The notes: generated by a model from the letters alone, not told the origin. Shown: positions 26,048-35,201, counted from the first letter of the stretch. The stretch: DNA of 43,474 nt from Psychromonas ossibalaenae ATCC BAA-1528 (GCF_000381745.1 NZ_KB907008.1:1-43474); one strand, 5' to 3'. Made by a program: numbers and translations.

Positions 26048-26791
26048 TTATTCCATTTCTATAATCTGCCTGATTCTCTGCAGTGTTCCATCTTCTGTCA
26101 TTGAGCGCAAAGCCTGATCCAGCTGCGGAATATAAGCGATGTTTTTCTTATGTACATAGGGAAATAATTCAAACTCAGAAATCACCGCCACTTCCTGTAT
26201 GCCTGTATCTGCAAATAGTCTGTTGAGAATAACACGATTGCTGATTGCGGGGCCGGCAACATACACGCCGACTTTCCCTAACTCTATCAGGCGAAATATT
26301 CTCTGCGGCTGATGAAAGTATCGTTTGTTTTCGGCAGGCAGTGTTGATATTTCCTGCTCAGCCTTCTTACTGCCGTGCAGATATGCAACGGTATAACCTT
26401 TTAACTGAGCATGCTTTATAAGCGTGTCCAGATCCGAGACAGAACTGATAATTTCGGGATCTTTGGCAAAAAGAGTGTGCTGTACGGTAATTACCGGTAC
26501 AGCAACCATGGCTAAGTTAGGGAATTTTGACTACAGACCTTTTATCCTAATACCGACACCGTCTAATACGCTTCGATTGGCATCATGAAGCGCCCTTTTC
26601 TTCGGCAGCACTTTTCCTGTTCGTCTGCTCAGTTCTATAAAGACCTCATCCATATAAGAGATCAAAATGCCGTCGTTATCCGGCATGCTGAATACCAGCT
26701 TAACGGCAGGGCTCGACTCATCTGCTCTAGAGGAGTTAAGAGAAGCATCTGTCAGAATTAATAGGGTCACTGAGAAGAAAAGAAACAGCAC
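26048..26791 (-). pseudogene. Periplasmic substrate-binding (SBP_bac_3-like) protein interrupted by an amber codon
   Basis: Two frames lie in one register: 26531-26791 (GTG start, signal peptide LFLFFSVTLLILT, then KLVFSMPDNDGILISYMDEVFIELSRRTG in part) and 26048-26530. They are separated by a single TAG at 26531-26533 and no frameshift. Read through, the join gives GIRIKGL-stop-SKFPNLAMVAVPV, matching the RIKGLxxxFPNLxxVP pattern of this family of short extracellular-solute-binding-like proteins, so one CAG-to-TAG change would explain it. The whole would be ~247 residues. Amber suppression or a short truncated product cannot be excluded. A more decayed relative is at 19477-19590. Confidence 0.8.
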
Positions 26792-26965
26792 TTTCAGGGA
26801 TTTTTAATCCTTTACCCCGGCATAATTTATGAACGGCTAATTAATGCAGACAGCCCGTTACATTAAGTCTAGCGAAAGGCTGTTAATTCCTCCATTTCTT
26901 CTCTAAATAAAAGCCTTGAAAGCAGGAGCAGGGTATTTCCAGGTGCGCAGAAAACTAAGCAGGGA

Positions 26966-26994
26966 AATAAACTGCCGGCAGATAAAACCGGCAG
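26966..26994 (-). terminator. Terminator of the hutWXZ operon
   Basis: On the minus strand CTGCCGG pairs with CCGGCAG around 9 bases and is followed by TTTATTT, 23 bases after the hutZ stop. Confidence 0.75.
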
Positions 26995-27017
26995 AGGCAG
27001 GTGATCAGTTTATCTAT

Positions 27018-27554
27018 TTATGCTGTTTTCTTATCAACTTTTGTATGGCCTTTATCAAGATGTACAAAGTCTACTAAATCATTGTCGCTTACCTGATAAG
27101 CCTTGCCAAAACCTTTAACAAATAAACCATTCTTTGGTTTCAGCTGAATCAGTTTAAAATCTTCTAATCCGCTTAAACTGTCAATAATTTCACCTAGAGA
27201 CTCTTTCATTATCGGAATTGCCTGGTTCCACTTAGCTGATTCACGGTCGATCATCTGCGCATCAACATCAAAAGTTAAACGTGTACGTGCAAAAATAGTT
27301 TTGGCGTTTTCTTCATCTTCAATCAGCATTAGTGAAGCCTGCGGATTTTCCTGCAGGTTACGGGTATGACGTGCAATTTCAGAAATCAGTACGTAATAAC
27401 CATCTTCTAAAGCAATAAACGGCGCATAACTCACATTCGGCTTGCCGTCTTTACATACTGTTGCCAGCTGCAGTGTTTTTTTACTTTCACGAAACTCTTT
27501 AATTTCAGGCCCTAAACGGTTCTGCAGGCGCTCTTTTTTGATTTCAGCATTCAT
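27018..27554 (-). CDS. hutZ: Heme utilization protein HutZ (heme-degrading enzyme)
   Basis: 178 residues; split-barrel FMN-binding-like fold used here to bind and oxidatively open heme in the cytoplasm. All residues I recall as important in Vibrio cholerae HutZ are at the same numbers: His63, Arg92, Asp132 and the heme ligand His170 (in LDKGHTKV). Last gene of the hutWXZ operon, 5 bases after hutX. Expected to be iron-repressed through the Fur box upstream of hutW. Confidence 0.94.
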   Translation of the reverse strand: MNAEIKKERLQNRLGPEIKEFRESKKTLQLATVCKDGKPNVSYAPFIALEDGYYVLISEIARHTRNLQENPQASLMLIEDEENAKTIFARTRLTFDVDAQMIDRESAKWNQAIPIMKESLGEIIDSLSGLEDFKLIQLKPKNGLFVKGFGKAYQVSDNDLVDFVHLDKGHTKVDKKTA

Positions 27555-27559
27555 TATTA

Positions 27560-28069
27560 TTATTCTCCGTATTGTGTTTTTAACTGTGCAAATTTTTCAA
27601 GCTGCTCAGGGAAAAGCTGACGTTTTTCGTCACGCCCCAGGTAAACTTTGAAAATCGATTCGCCCTGTTCGGTAAAGAATCCCAGGTAATGACTTTCACT
27701 GCCCATAAAAGGTTTGCTGACCAGCGCAATATCGGTCACTAGATCAATACGTAAATGACCGTGAAGCTGTCCTTCTCTGCCCATCAGGTTGTAATAACCA
27801 CGTGCGTTTTTACCCTTTGGAAAAGGCGCTTTCACCTCAAAAATAGAGGCGCATGAGTGCACAATTGTCGTCACAGGTCCCCAGCCGGCAAGCTCAGTTA
27901 ACAGCTGCTCACAAAAAGATCCGTCAACTCTAACCGCCATTGCTTTCGGCAAAGCAAAAACGACTTGTGCTTCGCTTACCTGCAGTTCAGCCGCAACCGC
28001 ACTGGGTAACAAAGCCGGCTCACGTTCCAGTACCGCTTGTACCTGCTCTTTTAACATTGCTGTAGACAT
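27560..28069 (-). CDS. hutX: Heme utilization cytosolic carrier HutX
   Basis: 169 residues from the ATG with GGAG upstream (an earlier start at 28096 overlaps the end of hutW and lacks a site). The pattern GPVTTIVHSCASIFEVKAPFPKG (in part), GYYNLMGREGQLHGHLRID and ESIFKVYLGRDEKRQLFPEQ is that of HutX/HugX. In Vibrio it stores cytosolic heme and passes it to HutZ by direct contact, which fits its place between hutW and hutZ with gaps of 13 and 5 bases. Confidence 0.93.
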   Translation of the reverse strand: MSTAMLKEQVQAVLEREPALLPSAVAAELQVSEAQVVFALPKAMAVRVDGSFCEQLLTELAGWGPVTTIVHSCASIFEVKAPFPKGKNARGYYNLMGREGQLHGHLRIDLVTDIALVSKPFMGSESHYLGFFTEQGESIFKVYLGRDEKRQLFPEQLEKFAQLKTQYGE

Positions 28070-28082
28070 TTTATTCTCCGCT

Positions 28083-29456
28083 TTAAGCAGCCGCATGCTG
28101 CTGTTTATTATTAGTATTATTGGATAGTACCGTGATTAAATTCTGCGCCAGTGTCACCGCCCAGAACTGCCCCGCTAACGTCAGGGTTAGATAGTCCTGC
28201 TGAATTTCCACAAGGCCTTTACTCTGCCACTCCTCAAACAGCGGCAGGCAGTATTCAAAGAGATCTGAGCCACTCACCTGCAGCAGTGCAGCACGGGATA
28301 CAACACCGCGATCAAAAGCGGCAGTTATCTCTTTATGCACAGCGCTATCCGCTGACTGCAGACTCAACATAGCCACTGAGTGCTGCTGCCTTTCAATCGA
28401 TTTAAGGTAATTTTCCAGGGTGCGGTCCTGCATAACAGCAAGGCCGTTAACATTACCACCGGCACCGCAGCCGAGCGGCAGTACAGCGGCTGTCGTTTTA
28501 GCCAGACTGTTATAAATGCTGCGTTCACGGTTGCTGGTCGCCCAGTGCCCGACACTCAGGCGTTTAATATGGTGTTTACGCATAAAATGCACGCCGTACT
28601 CAAACATTTTTGCTTTCGCTGCGGTATCAGCCGGCGCTGGTAAGGTGCCTTTTTCAACCATGCTCTGCATCGGCATACCGCCAAGCTCCACCAGCTGATA
28701 AAGATCCACGCCATGCACGCCGGATTCTAGAAAATCCTCAAGATCCTGCTTCCAGATATCCATAGTCTGATAGGGTAAACCGTATAACAGATCAATAACG
28801 ATCGGCGTGGCATTAAGCGCACTTAACTCCTGCAGACGAGACATTAAAGGCTCACGATCATCTAAGCGTTTTGCGGAACGGCGCACCTTAGTATTAAAAC
28901 TCTGTACACCAAATGAAAAACGGTTAAATCCGCCTTCCAATGCATTCTCAAAGAGGCGGTCATCAAAACGGTTAATGCGCCCTTCTAAAGTGATTTCACA
29001 ATCCGGAGTTAACGGGAAATAACTGCGCACGGTTTTGCCTAGAATAAGCAGCTGCTCAGCAGACAAGTCGGTCGGGGTGCCGCCGCCTACATAAACAGCC
29101 TGAAAAGGAGCTGACTGTGTCCATGGCTGCTGCGCTTTCCATTTGATTTCTTTAAGCAGGGCTGCAAAATAATCTGCAATCATAGTTTTGCTGGCGGCAT
29201 GCTGGAAAAAATTACAATAGGTACAGCGCACACGGCAAAACGGAATATGGATATATAAACATCTCTGCTGCGCTTTATCCGCAGGCCGCTTTAACGCTTG
29301 TTCAAAACGACTGATCTGCTCTTCCTTGGGAATTACTGCAGCACGGCCTCCTGCATGTGCTGATTTTTTTCTGCAGAAAGCAAACTGTAATGGAGACGGT
29401 GTACTGATACCTGTTATGTCTTCATTGAAGTGCTTAATGTTGAGTTTATTTTTCAT
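28083..29456 (-). CDS. hutW: Heme anaerobic degradation radical SAM protein HutW
   Basis: 457 residues from ATG 29456; the longer frame start (29519) would lie within the Fur box region, so it is rejected. HemN/ChuW-type radical SAM enzyme: the iron-sulfur motif is Cys74-x3-Cys78-x2-Cys81 (FCRVRCTYCNF), followed by YVGGGTPTDLS, EITLEGRINRF, FNRFSFGVQSFN and IDLLYGLPYQT. ChuW relatives open the heme ring without oxygen by radical methylation. First gene of hutWXZ, divergent from tonB with the shared Fur box between. Cytoplasmic. Confidence 0.93.
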   Translation of the reverse strand: MKNKLNIKHFNEDITGISTPSPLQFAFCRKKSAHAGGRAAVIPKEEQISRFEQALKRPADKAQQRCLYIHIPFCRVRCTYCNFFQHAASKTMIADYFAALLKEIKWKAQQPWTQSAPFQAVYVGGGTPTDLSAEQLLILGKTVRSYFPLTPDCEITLEGRINRFDDRLFENALEGGFNRFSFGVQSFNTKVRRSAKRLDDREPLMSRLQELSALNATPIVIDLLYGLPYQTMDIWKQDLEDFLESGVHGVDLYQLVELGGMPMQSMVEKGTLPAPADTAAKAKMFEYGVHFMRKHHIKRLSVGHWATSNRERSIYNSLAKTTAAVLPLGCGAGGNVNGLAVMQDRTLENYLKSIERQQHSVAMLSLQSADSAVHKEITAAFDRGVVSRAALLQVSGSDLFEYCLPLFEEWQSKGLVEIQQDYLTLTLAGQFWAVTLAQNLITVLSNNTNNKQQHAAA

Positions 29457-29518
29457 GTTGTCACTTCTTTTGATGTGATTTTCGAGGCAAATCATAGCGA
29501 CAGGAAAAAGAGAATGCA

Positions 29519-29537
29519 AATGATAATTGATATCATT
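29519..29537. promoter_or_regulatory. Fur box in the divergent hutW / tonB promoter region
   Basis: AATGATA-ATTGA-TATCATT: the same perfect 7-bp arms as at 5944-5962. It lies 63 bp from hutW and 57 bp from tonB and can repress both operons. Confidence 0.9.
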
Positions 29538-29546
29538 GGAAAACTA

Positions 29547-29559
29547 AGTGATAATCACT
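29547..29559. promoter_or_regulatory. Second palindrome next to the hut/ton Fur box
   Basis: AGTGAT-A-ATCACT is a perfect 13-bp palindrome of the 6-1-6 type that Fur half-sites can take, 9 bases beyond the main box toward tonB. It may extend Fur binding or serve another regulator. Confidence 0.55.
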
Positions 29560-29593
29560 GCGATTTAGACATAATACTCATAGGAAGCCGATT

Positions 29594-30307
29594 ATGAATC
29601 TTCAACGCTATTTTATTGCCGGAACTTTGTCGCTGATTGTGCACACAGCAATGTTCTGGTCGGCTGCAGAAAACAAAGCTTATGCAATGCCTCTCGGCAC
29701 AACTTCAACAGCAGTGTCTGTAAATTTTACAGCGCTGAAACCAGCAAGCACCGAAACTAAAACAGCTCAAACGTCAGATAAAAAACCGGCAGTCGAAAAA
29801 CCGCAGAAAAAAGTTTCAGAAAAAAAAGTGACCAGGAAAAAAGCCGTTGAAAAGAAAAAAACCAAACAAAAAGCAGCTAAGCAGAAAACAGCGGAACCTG
29901 CAGCAAAGCCCGTTAAAAACAAAGAAAAAGCACAGCCTGTCGAAACAGTCAAAGCTGAACCTGAAGAGAAACTTCAGCAGACTAAACAGGCAAGTGAGCC
30001 GGCACCTTCCGGCGCCACGGATAAACCACTGCTGGTAGAAAAGCCGCGTTTTCAGTCCCCACCTTCTGCGCCGCGCTATCCGCGTCTGGCTAAACGTAAA
30101 GGTATCGAAGGCACAGTCACCTATGAGGTGTGGTTAGATGAAAAAGGCAGACAGATTAAATTAACCCTAAAGGATTCATCGGGCACCAAAATGCTTGATG
30201 CAGCGGCTTTACAAGCCATTGAAAAATGGAAGTTTTCACCACATAAGATCAATGGTCAAGCCATTGCTCAGCGCGTTTTTGTTCCTATTAGATTTAAACT
30301 GGATTAA
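29594..30307 (+). CDS. tonB: TonB energy transducer of the heme uptake system
   Basis: 237 residues. An N-terminal signal anchor (YFIAGTLSLIVHTAMFWSA, with the His in the helix as in E. coli TonB) is followed by a Lys/Pro/Glu-rich periplasm-spanning stretch (residues ~60-145; many KK pairs) and a C-terminal TonB domain from ~155 (PRYPRLAKRKGIEGTVTYEVW in part; LDAAALQAIEKWKFSPHKING). It carries proton-motive energy from ExbBD to outer-membrane receptors, presumably including the one at 6016. First gene of tonB-exbB-exbD-hutBCD; AGGA precedes the start. Confidence 0.95.
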   Translation: MNLQRYFIAGTLSLIVHTAMFWSAAENKAYAMPLGTTSTAVSVNFTALKPASTETKTAQTSDKKPAVEKPQKKVSEKKVTRKKAVEKKKTKQKAAKQKTAEPAAKPVKNKEKAQPVETVKAEPEEKLQQTKQASEPAPSGATDKPLLVEKPRFQSPPSAPRYPRLAKRKGIEGTVTYEVWLDEKGRQIKLTLKDSSGTKMLDAAALQAIEKWKFSPHKINGQAIAQRVFVPIRFKLD

Positions 30308-30309
30308 CC

Positions 30310-31011
30310 ATGGAAACTATCACTAATCTACAACAACAGCTCGGATTAATGAGCTGGCCGTTATTAATATGCTCCGCAATTACCCTTACCCTGCTGCTGG
30401 AGCGTTTTGTGCAGCTTCTGCTCTTTACCCGCCTCGGGCCGCAGAACATTCACCAGCTGCTGGGCGAAACAAATGCGGCCGATGAACAGCAGTTAAATAA
30501 ACTGGCGGCTGACTTAAGCGGGCGCCGTGCATTAATGAGCCGCGGTGTATTGATGCTGATCAGACATCGTCGTTTCCAGAAACCGCTGCGCGAAGATGCA
30601 GCCGGTATGTGGCTGCAGCAGAAACGTCAGCAGCTTCGCACCGGTTTAAAACTATTAGCCCTAATCGGCGTATTAAGCCCGTTAATTGGTTTATTGGGTA
30701 CTGTTATTGGTTTAATCGAAATGTTTAAGGCGGTTGCTCAGAGCAGTGGTTCAATAACCCCTAATGATCTTGCCGACGGCCTCGGTATTGCTATGCGTAC
30801 TACAGCCGCTGGATTAATTGTCGCCTTACCGGCTATCTCCGGCGCACAGCTTCTGGGGTTATGGGCAGATAAAGTTATCAGTAAATTAGAACACTCACTT
30901 AATTATTGTAATTTATGGATGGAAGGCATCACCCTCACAGAAACAGCCGCTGATAAAAAAAACGTGCTGCAGCCGACCGTGTGCGGAGAACAGGCAGGGT
31001 CACAGTTATGA
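30310..31011 (+). CDS. exbB: Biopolymer transport protein ExbB (MotA/TolQ/ExbB family)
   Basis: 233 residues with three membrane helices: ~15-35 (WPLLICSAITLTLLLERFVQ), ~115-140 (LALIGVLSPLIGLLGTVIGLIEMF in part) and ~165-185 (GLGIAMRTTAAGLIVALPAISG in part). LLGTVIGLIEMF and ANDLADGLGIAM-type motifs (here TPNDLADGLGIAM) are diagnostic of the proton-channel family. It starts two bases after the tonB stop and overlaps exbD by ATGA, so translation is coupled. Confidence 0.94.
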   Translation: METITNLQQQLGLMSWPLLICSAITLTLLLERFVQLLLFTRLGPQNIHQLLGETNAADEQQLNKLAADLSGRRALMSRGVLMLIRHRRFQKPLREDAAGMWLQQKRQQLRTGLKLLALIGVLSPLIGLLGTVIGLIEMFKAVAQSSGSITPNDLADGLGIAMRTTAAGLIVALPAISGAQLLGLWADKVISKLEHSLNYCNLWMEGITLTETAADKKNVLQPTVCGEQAGSQL

Positions 31012-31430
31012 TCCGCATTACTCCTTCCTATACAGAAGATGAAATTAAACCAGATCTCACCCCGCTGCTGGATATTATTTTTATTGTCATGGTGTTTCTG
31101 CTGCTGACCGCGAGCATTAAACTACAGTCATTAGAGGTACAGCTGCCGACTTCTGATGTACAGGCCGACACGGCACTCAGTGATAACTCGGTCAGTATTA
31201 ATATTCTCTCGCAGCCGCCCTACTGGGCCGTACAGGGCGAATCATTTGCACAGTGGCCGGAGTTCACCCGCGCATTATTAACAGCAGTTAAAGATAAGAA
31301 GCAGCCGGATATTGTGATTGCTTCCGACAAAACGGCACACATTCAGCATATGGTGAAATTATTCGCTTTTCTGCAGGAAAACAACATTCAAGCAACACAA
31401 ATATTAATTGAAGAGGAAAACAGATCATGA
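31008..31430 (+). CDS. exbD: Biopolymer transport protein ExbD
   Basis: 140 residues from the ATG overlapping the exbB stop (ATGA); a GTG 27 bases upstream is in frame but less likely. One membrane helix at ~20-40 contains the essential Asp (Asp22 in LTPLLDIIFIVMVFLL), the proton-handling residue of the family. A periplasmic domain follows, ending ILIEEENRS. It overlaps hutB by ATGA. Confidence 0.94.
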   Translation: MIRITPSYTEDEIKPDLTPLLDIIFIVMVFLLLTASIKLQSLEVQLPTSDVQADTALSDNSVSINILSQPPYWAVQGESFAQWPEFTRALLTAVKDKKQPDIVIASDKTAHIQHMVKLFAFLQENNIQATQILIEEENRS

Positions 31431-32275
31431 CAACAATTAAAGCATTTACGCTGCTGCTGGGTACGATACTCGCTTTCAGCAGCCCTTTTTCCTACGCACA
31501 GCAGCGTATTATCAGCGCGGGCGGTTCAGTCACGGAACTGATTTATGCACTGGATGCACAGAAAAGTTTAGTTGCTGTTGATGTCACCAGTCATCTTCCA
31601 GAGGGGCAAGCCCTACCGAAAGTCGGTTATCACCGCCAGCTTTCCGCCGAAGGTTTAATCAGCCTGAAACCAACACGCTTAATCGGCTCCGATGAGATGG
31701 GGCCGGAGTCAACGCTGCGCCTGTTAAAGCAGTCCGGTATCAGTGTAGATATTATTAATACCGAAGCCACGGTTGCCGGGTTATTAAAACGTGTCGATCA
31801 GCTGGCTCAGATCACCAGCAGCGAAGATCGCAGTACACAGCTTAAAGAAGAAATAAATCAAACGGTTGCATCGCTTCAGGCTAATCAACCACAAGAGCAG
31901 GATAAAAAGAAGGTACTGTTTCTGCTGATTCATGAAGGCAGACCTGCAAATGTCGCCGGCAGTGAAACAACCCCCGACGAAATTATCGCTCTGGCAGGCG
32001 CGATTAATCCGGCATCTGAGCAGCTTAATGCATATAAACCCTTAGCGATGGAATCCCTGGTCAAGATGCAGCCCGATGCTGTTATCGTTAGTCAGCGCAG
32101 TGCCGAGCAGATTGGTGATATTGATGCGATTATTGCGGCAGTGCCGATGCTAGCGGCGACTCCGGCGGGTAAAAATAGAGCAGTGATGACCATTAACGGC
32201 AGCGCGCTGATCGGCGGTTTAGGTTTATTAAGCCTGGATGAAGCAAAACGTCTAAATGCGTTTTTATACCCGTAG
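31427..32275 (+). CDS. hutB: Periplasmic heme-binding protein HutB
   Basis: 282 residues with a signal peptide (cleavage likely after SYA, residue 24). A TroA/BtuF-type fold: RIISAGGSVTELIYALDA, VGYHRQLSAEGLISLKPTRLIGSDEMGP (in part), KKVLFLLIHEGRP, ALAGAINPAS, and the C-terminal SLDEAKRLNAFLYP. The Tyr in GYHRQLS and neighbouring residues correspond to the heme-ligand region of HutB/HmuT proteins. It hands heme to HutCD. Overlaps exbD by four bases. Confidence 0.93.
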   Translation: MTTIKAFTLLLGTILAFSSPFSYAQQRIISAGGSVTELIYALDAQKSLVAVDVTSHLPEGQALPKVGYHRQLSAEGLISLKPTRLIGSDEMGPESTLRLLKQSGISVDIINTEATVAGLLKRVDQLAQITSSEDRSTQLKEEINQTVASLQANQPQEQDKKKVLFLLIHEGRPANVAGSETTPDEIIALAGAINPASEQLNAYKPLAMESLVKMQPDAVIVSQRSAEQIGDIDAIIAAVPMLAATPAGKNRAVMTINGSALIGGLGLLSLDEAKRLNAFLYP

Positions 32276-32308
32276 TTTTTACATTCACTTTCTTTGACTG
32301 AGTATTTT

Positions 32309-33343
32309 ATGCTGTTACGTCGTTTACCTTTATCTTTGTTAATCATACTGGGCCTGGTTATATTAACCCTCACAGCGGCCTCCTCCATTGTGATCGGCCC
32401 GATGGCGATTTCAATGCGCGACAGCTTTACCGGTTTATCTCCCTGGGCATCGGATCTGCCGGAGCATATTCAGATGGTTATCCATCAGATACGCCTGCCG
32501 CGCACCTTATTGTGTATGATAGTCGGAGCTATTCTCGCCTTAAGCGGTGCGGTAATGCAGGGCTTATTCCGTAACCCCCTTGCAGAGCCTGGAATTATCG
32601 GTGTTTCCGCGGGTGCCGCATTAGGCGCATCCTTAGCAATTGTCGCTTTTGCCGGTATCGGCGCGTCTTACCCGTTATTAATGAATATTGCAGCAGTGCC
32701 TTTCTTTGCTTTTCTCGGCGGCGCATTAACCACTATTCTGGTGTATTCACTGGGCACCAGCAAATTTGGTACATCTGTTTCGGTAATGCTGCTCGCCGGT
32801 GTGGCAGTCAGTGCACTCTCCGGGGCGGCTATCGGTTACTTAAGCTTTATTGCCGATGATCAGATGCTTCGTGATTTATCCCTGTGGTCCATGGGCTCCT
32901 TAGCCGGTGCTACCTGGCCAAGTATCCTGCTGGCAGCCGTCACTCTGCTGCTGCTGTTCATTATTTTTATGTATCACGCCAAAGGTTTAAACGCCCTGCT
33001 GTTAGGCGAGGCAGAAGCTGGACATTTAGGCATTGATACTCAGAAATTAAAAAGAACCATGATCATACTGGCGGCTGCCGGTGTCGGTATTACGGTCAGT
33101 ATCTCCGGAGTGATCGGTTTTATCGGTTTAATTATCCCTCACCTCGGCAGAATGTTATGCGGGCCGGATCATCGCCGCCTGCTGCCGCTGGCCGCTCTAC
33201 TGGGCGCGCTGTTATTAACCGCCGCCGACATGGTCGCACGGGTTGTTGTCACTCCGGCCGAACTGCCGGTAGGCATTGTAACCGCTATGATCGGCGCGCC
33301 ATTTTTCATCTATTTACTGTTTACTCAACGCGGAAGAATGTAA
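32309..33343 (+). CDS. hutC: Heme ABC transporter permease HutC (FecCD family)
   Basis: 344 residues from ATG 32309 (a TTG at 32294 is also in frame; neither has a clear ribosome site). About ten membrane helices. FecCD hallmarks: IRLPRTLLCMIVGAILALSGAVMQGLFRNPLAEPGIIGVS (in pieces), GVAVSALSGA, LSLWSMGSLAGATW, and GVIGFIGLIIPHLGRMLCGPDHRRLLP with the PELPVGIVTAMIGAPFFIYLL end. Forms the inner-membrane channel with the HutD ATPase. Confidence 0.94.
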   Translation: MLLRRLPLSLLIILGLVILTLTAASSIVIGPMAISMRDSFTGLSPWASDLPEHIQMVIHQIRLPRTLLCMIVGAILALSGAVMQGLFRNPLAEPGIIGVSAGAALGASLAIVAFAGIGASYPLLMNIAAVPFFAFLGGALTTILVYSLGTSKFGTSVSVMLLAGVAVSALSGAAIGYLSFIADDQMLRDLSLWSMGSLAGATWPSILLAAVTLLLLFIIFMYHAKGLNALLLGEAEAGHLGIDTQKLKRTMIILAAAGVGITVSISGVIGFIGLIIPHLGRMLCGPDHRRLLPLAALLGALLLTAADMVARVVVTPAELPVGIVTAMIGAPFFIYLLFTQRGRM

Positions 33344-33345
33344 TT

Positions 33346-34146
33346 ATGACAACCATCAACAGCAGCTCAGCAGCCGTTTCCTGTGAACATCTTTTCTTAA
33401 ACCTCGGTGGAAAACAGTTATTAGATGATCTGTCATTAACCATACACACAGGTCAGGTAACCACCTTATTAGGCCCCAACGGTGCCGGTAAGAGCAGCTT
33501 GTTAAAAATATTATGCGGCGAAACAGCTTATGATAAAAGCCCGCAGAGCAGTATCCATTATTTCGGCACAGCACAGAGAGAGTGGCCGAAACAGAAACTG
33601 GCCGGATATTTAGGAGTACTGCCGCAGCAGAGCACTTTAAGTTTTGCCTTTACCGTAAAAGAAGTAGCGGCATTAGGTTTACTGCCTCTGGGTCTGGCTC
33701 CGCAGCAGGCGCAGTCAGTTCTGTCTGAAAAAATGGATAAAACCGGGATCAGTCATCTTAGTGAACGTTTATACCCGTCGCTTTCCGGCGGTGAGAAACA
33801 GCGCGTGCATCTAGCGCGGGTATTAACCCAGATCAGTCAGTCTAAGCAGACTATTTTAATGCTCGATGAACCGACTTCGGCACTGGATCTCTGTCACCAG
33901 CATAATACTTTAAATATTGCCCGGGAAATGGCCGATGCCGGAGCGGCTGTGATAGTGGTACTGCATGATTTAAATCTGGCGGCCCAGTATTCAGACCGCA
34001 TCATTGTACTTAATGAAGGAAAAATTCAGGCGGACGGTACCCCCTGGCAGGCGCTTAATGAAACTATGATCAAAGCCGTATACGGTCAGCAGACCTTAGT
34101 CTCTAAACACCCGCAGGCCGATTACCCGGTAGTTTATGCTGCCTGA
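33346..34146 (+). CDS. hutD: Heme ABC transporter ATP-binding protein HutD
   Basis: 266 residues from the ATG two bases after the hutC stop; an upstream frame start inside hutC (33157) is a chance extension. Walker A GPNGAGKS (43-50), signature LSGGE (146-150), Walker B LMLDEP (171-176), switch His207 in VLHDLN. Last gene of tonB-exbBD-hutBCD; it converges with the LacI gene only 14 bp away, with no obvious terminator between. Confidence 0.95.
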   Translation: MTTINSSSAAVSCEHLFLNLGGKQLLDDLSLTIHTGQVTTLLGPNGAGKSSLLKILCGETAYDKSPQSSIHYFGTAQREWPKQKLAGYLGVLPQQSTLSFAFTVKEVAALGLLPLGLAPQQAQSVLSEKMDKTGISHLSERLYPSLSGGEKQRVHLARVLTQISQSKQTILMLDEPTSALDLCHQHNTLNIAREMADAGAAVIVVLHDLNLAAQYSDRIIVLNEGKIQADGTPWQALNETMIKAVYGQQTLVSKHPQADYPVVYAA

Positions 34147-34160
34147 AACTTCGGCTGAAT

Positions 34161-35201
34161 TTAATGTCTGCACAAACTCGAAGCTCTGACCACCAGTTCG
34201 ACAGGCACCGGAACAGATTTATTATGTTCCGGATCCAGCAGTGCACTTATCGTACTGCGGGCCATAGCTGCAAAATCCACTTTTAAGGAAGATAAAGGCG
34301 GATGCTGGAAGTCATTAAAATAGGTGTCATCAAAGCCGACAATACCAAGCATATCCAGATACTGCGCATCGATTTCACGCAGTCTTCTGATAAGGCCGTA
34401 GGCCACGGCATCGGAGGCACAGACAACGGCTTCCGGTCTGGGAGACATATCAGCAATCTGCTCAGCTGCATGAGCACCGGACAGCTCGGAAAAATGTCCG
34501 GGTATTACAAAAGGTACAGCGCCGCACTCCTGCATTGCCCGGCAGTAGCCCTCTTCTCTCATACGCGCAGAGCGTTTATCCGGATCACCGCCGATAAAAC
34601 AGATAGATTCAAAACCTTGTTTATGCAGATGATGCGCTGCTTGATAAGCGCCCTGACTGTCGTTTGTATATATATTTACAGCCGTTCGGCTTTGATCAAC
34701 ATCCCGGTCAATAACGGCAACGGGAAAATTCTCCGCAACCAGCTGGTCGATAAAAGTAACCGTATCCGGCAGCCCTAGAAAAACAGCGGCTGTGATACTT
34801 TTGGATTCGAATGACTTCTTAATACTGCCTTTAATTTCCTGCTCATCCTCTCCATGCACCAGCAGCTCGACCATCATACGATATCCACACTGACTGGCCG
34901 CCATAATGAAGTTGGAAATAACCCCCATCACATAGGGAGAACCAAGACGGCATAAAGAATCCGTTTCTGTATCGGTTTCGGAAGCATAGATATAAAGCGC
35001 CACTACACTTTGCGCTTTGCCCTTAAGTACCTGAGCGGCTGCATTCGGTGTATAACCGTGTTTATCCATTACCGAACGCACTTTGTTCTTGGTTTCTTCC
35101 GGGATATCCGGATAGTTATTAACAACTTTAGAGACAGTGCTTCTCGAGACACCAGCCAGTTTAGCAATTTGAGCGCTGTTGATCGTTTTCGGGTTAGTCA
35201 T
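34161..35201 (-). CDS. LacI-family transcriptional regulator of the alpha-galactoside locus
   Basis: 346 residues from ATG 35201 (TTG 35216 is also in frame; no good site for either). HTH: INSAQIAKLAGVSRSTVSKVVNN followed by YPDIPEETKNKVRSVMDKHGYTPN (in part). The sugar-binding domain has SICFIGGDPDKRSARMREEGY, PEAVVCASDAVAYGLIRRL and LGIVGFDDTYFNDFQHPPLSSLKVDF (in part). It is divergent from the GH36 gene, and two identical palindromes lie at that promoter, so it is the likely repressor of GH36 and the transporters behind it. Confidence 0.93.
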   Translation of the reverse strand: MTNPKTINSAQIAKLAGVSRSTVSKVVNNYPDIPEETKNKVRSVMDKHGYTPNAAAQVLKGKAQSVVALYIYASETDTETDSLCRLGSPYVMGVISNFIMAASQCGYRMMVELLVHGEDEQEIKGSIKKSFESKSITAAVFLGLPDTVTFIDQLVAENFPVAVIDRDVDQSRTAVNIYTNDSQGAYQAAHHLHKQGFESICFIGGDPDKRSARMREEGYCRAMQECGAVPFVIPGHFSELSGAHAAEQIADMSPRPEAVVCASDAVAYGLIRRLREIDAQYLDMLGIVGFDDTYFNDFQHPPLSSLKVDFAAMARSTISALLDPEHNKSVPVPVELVVRASSLCRH

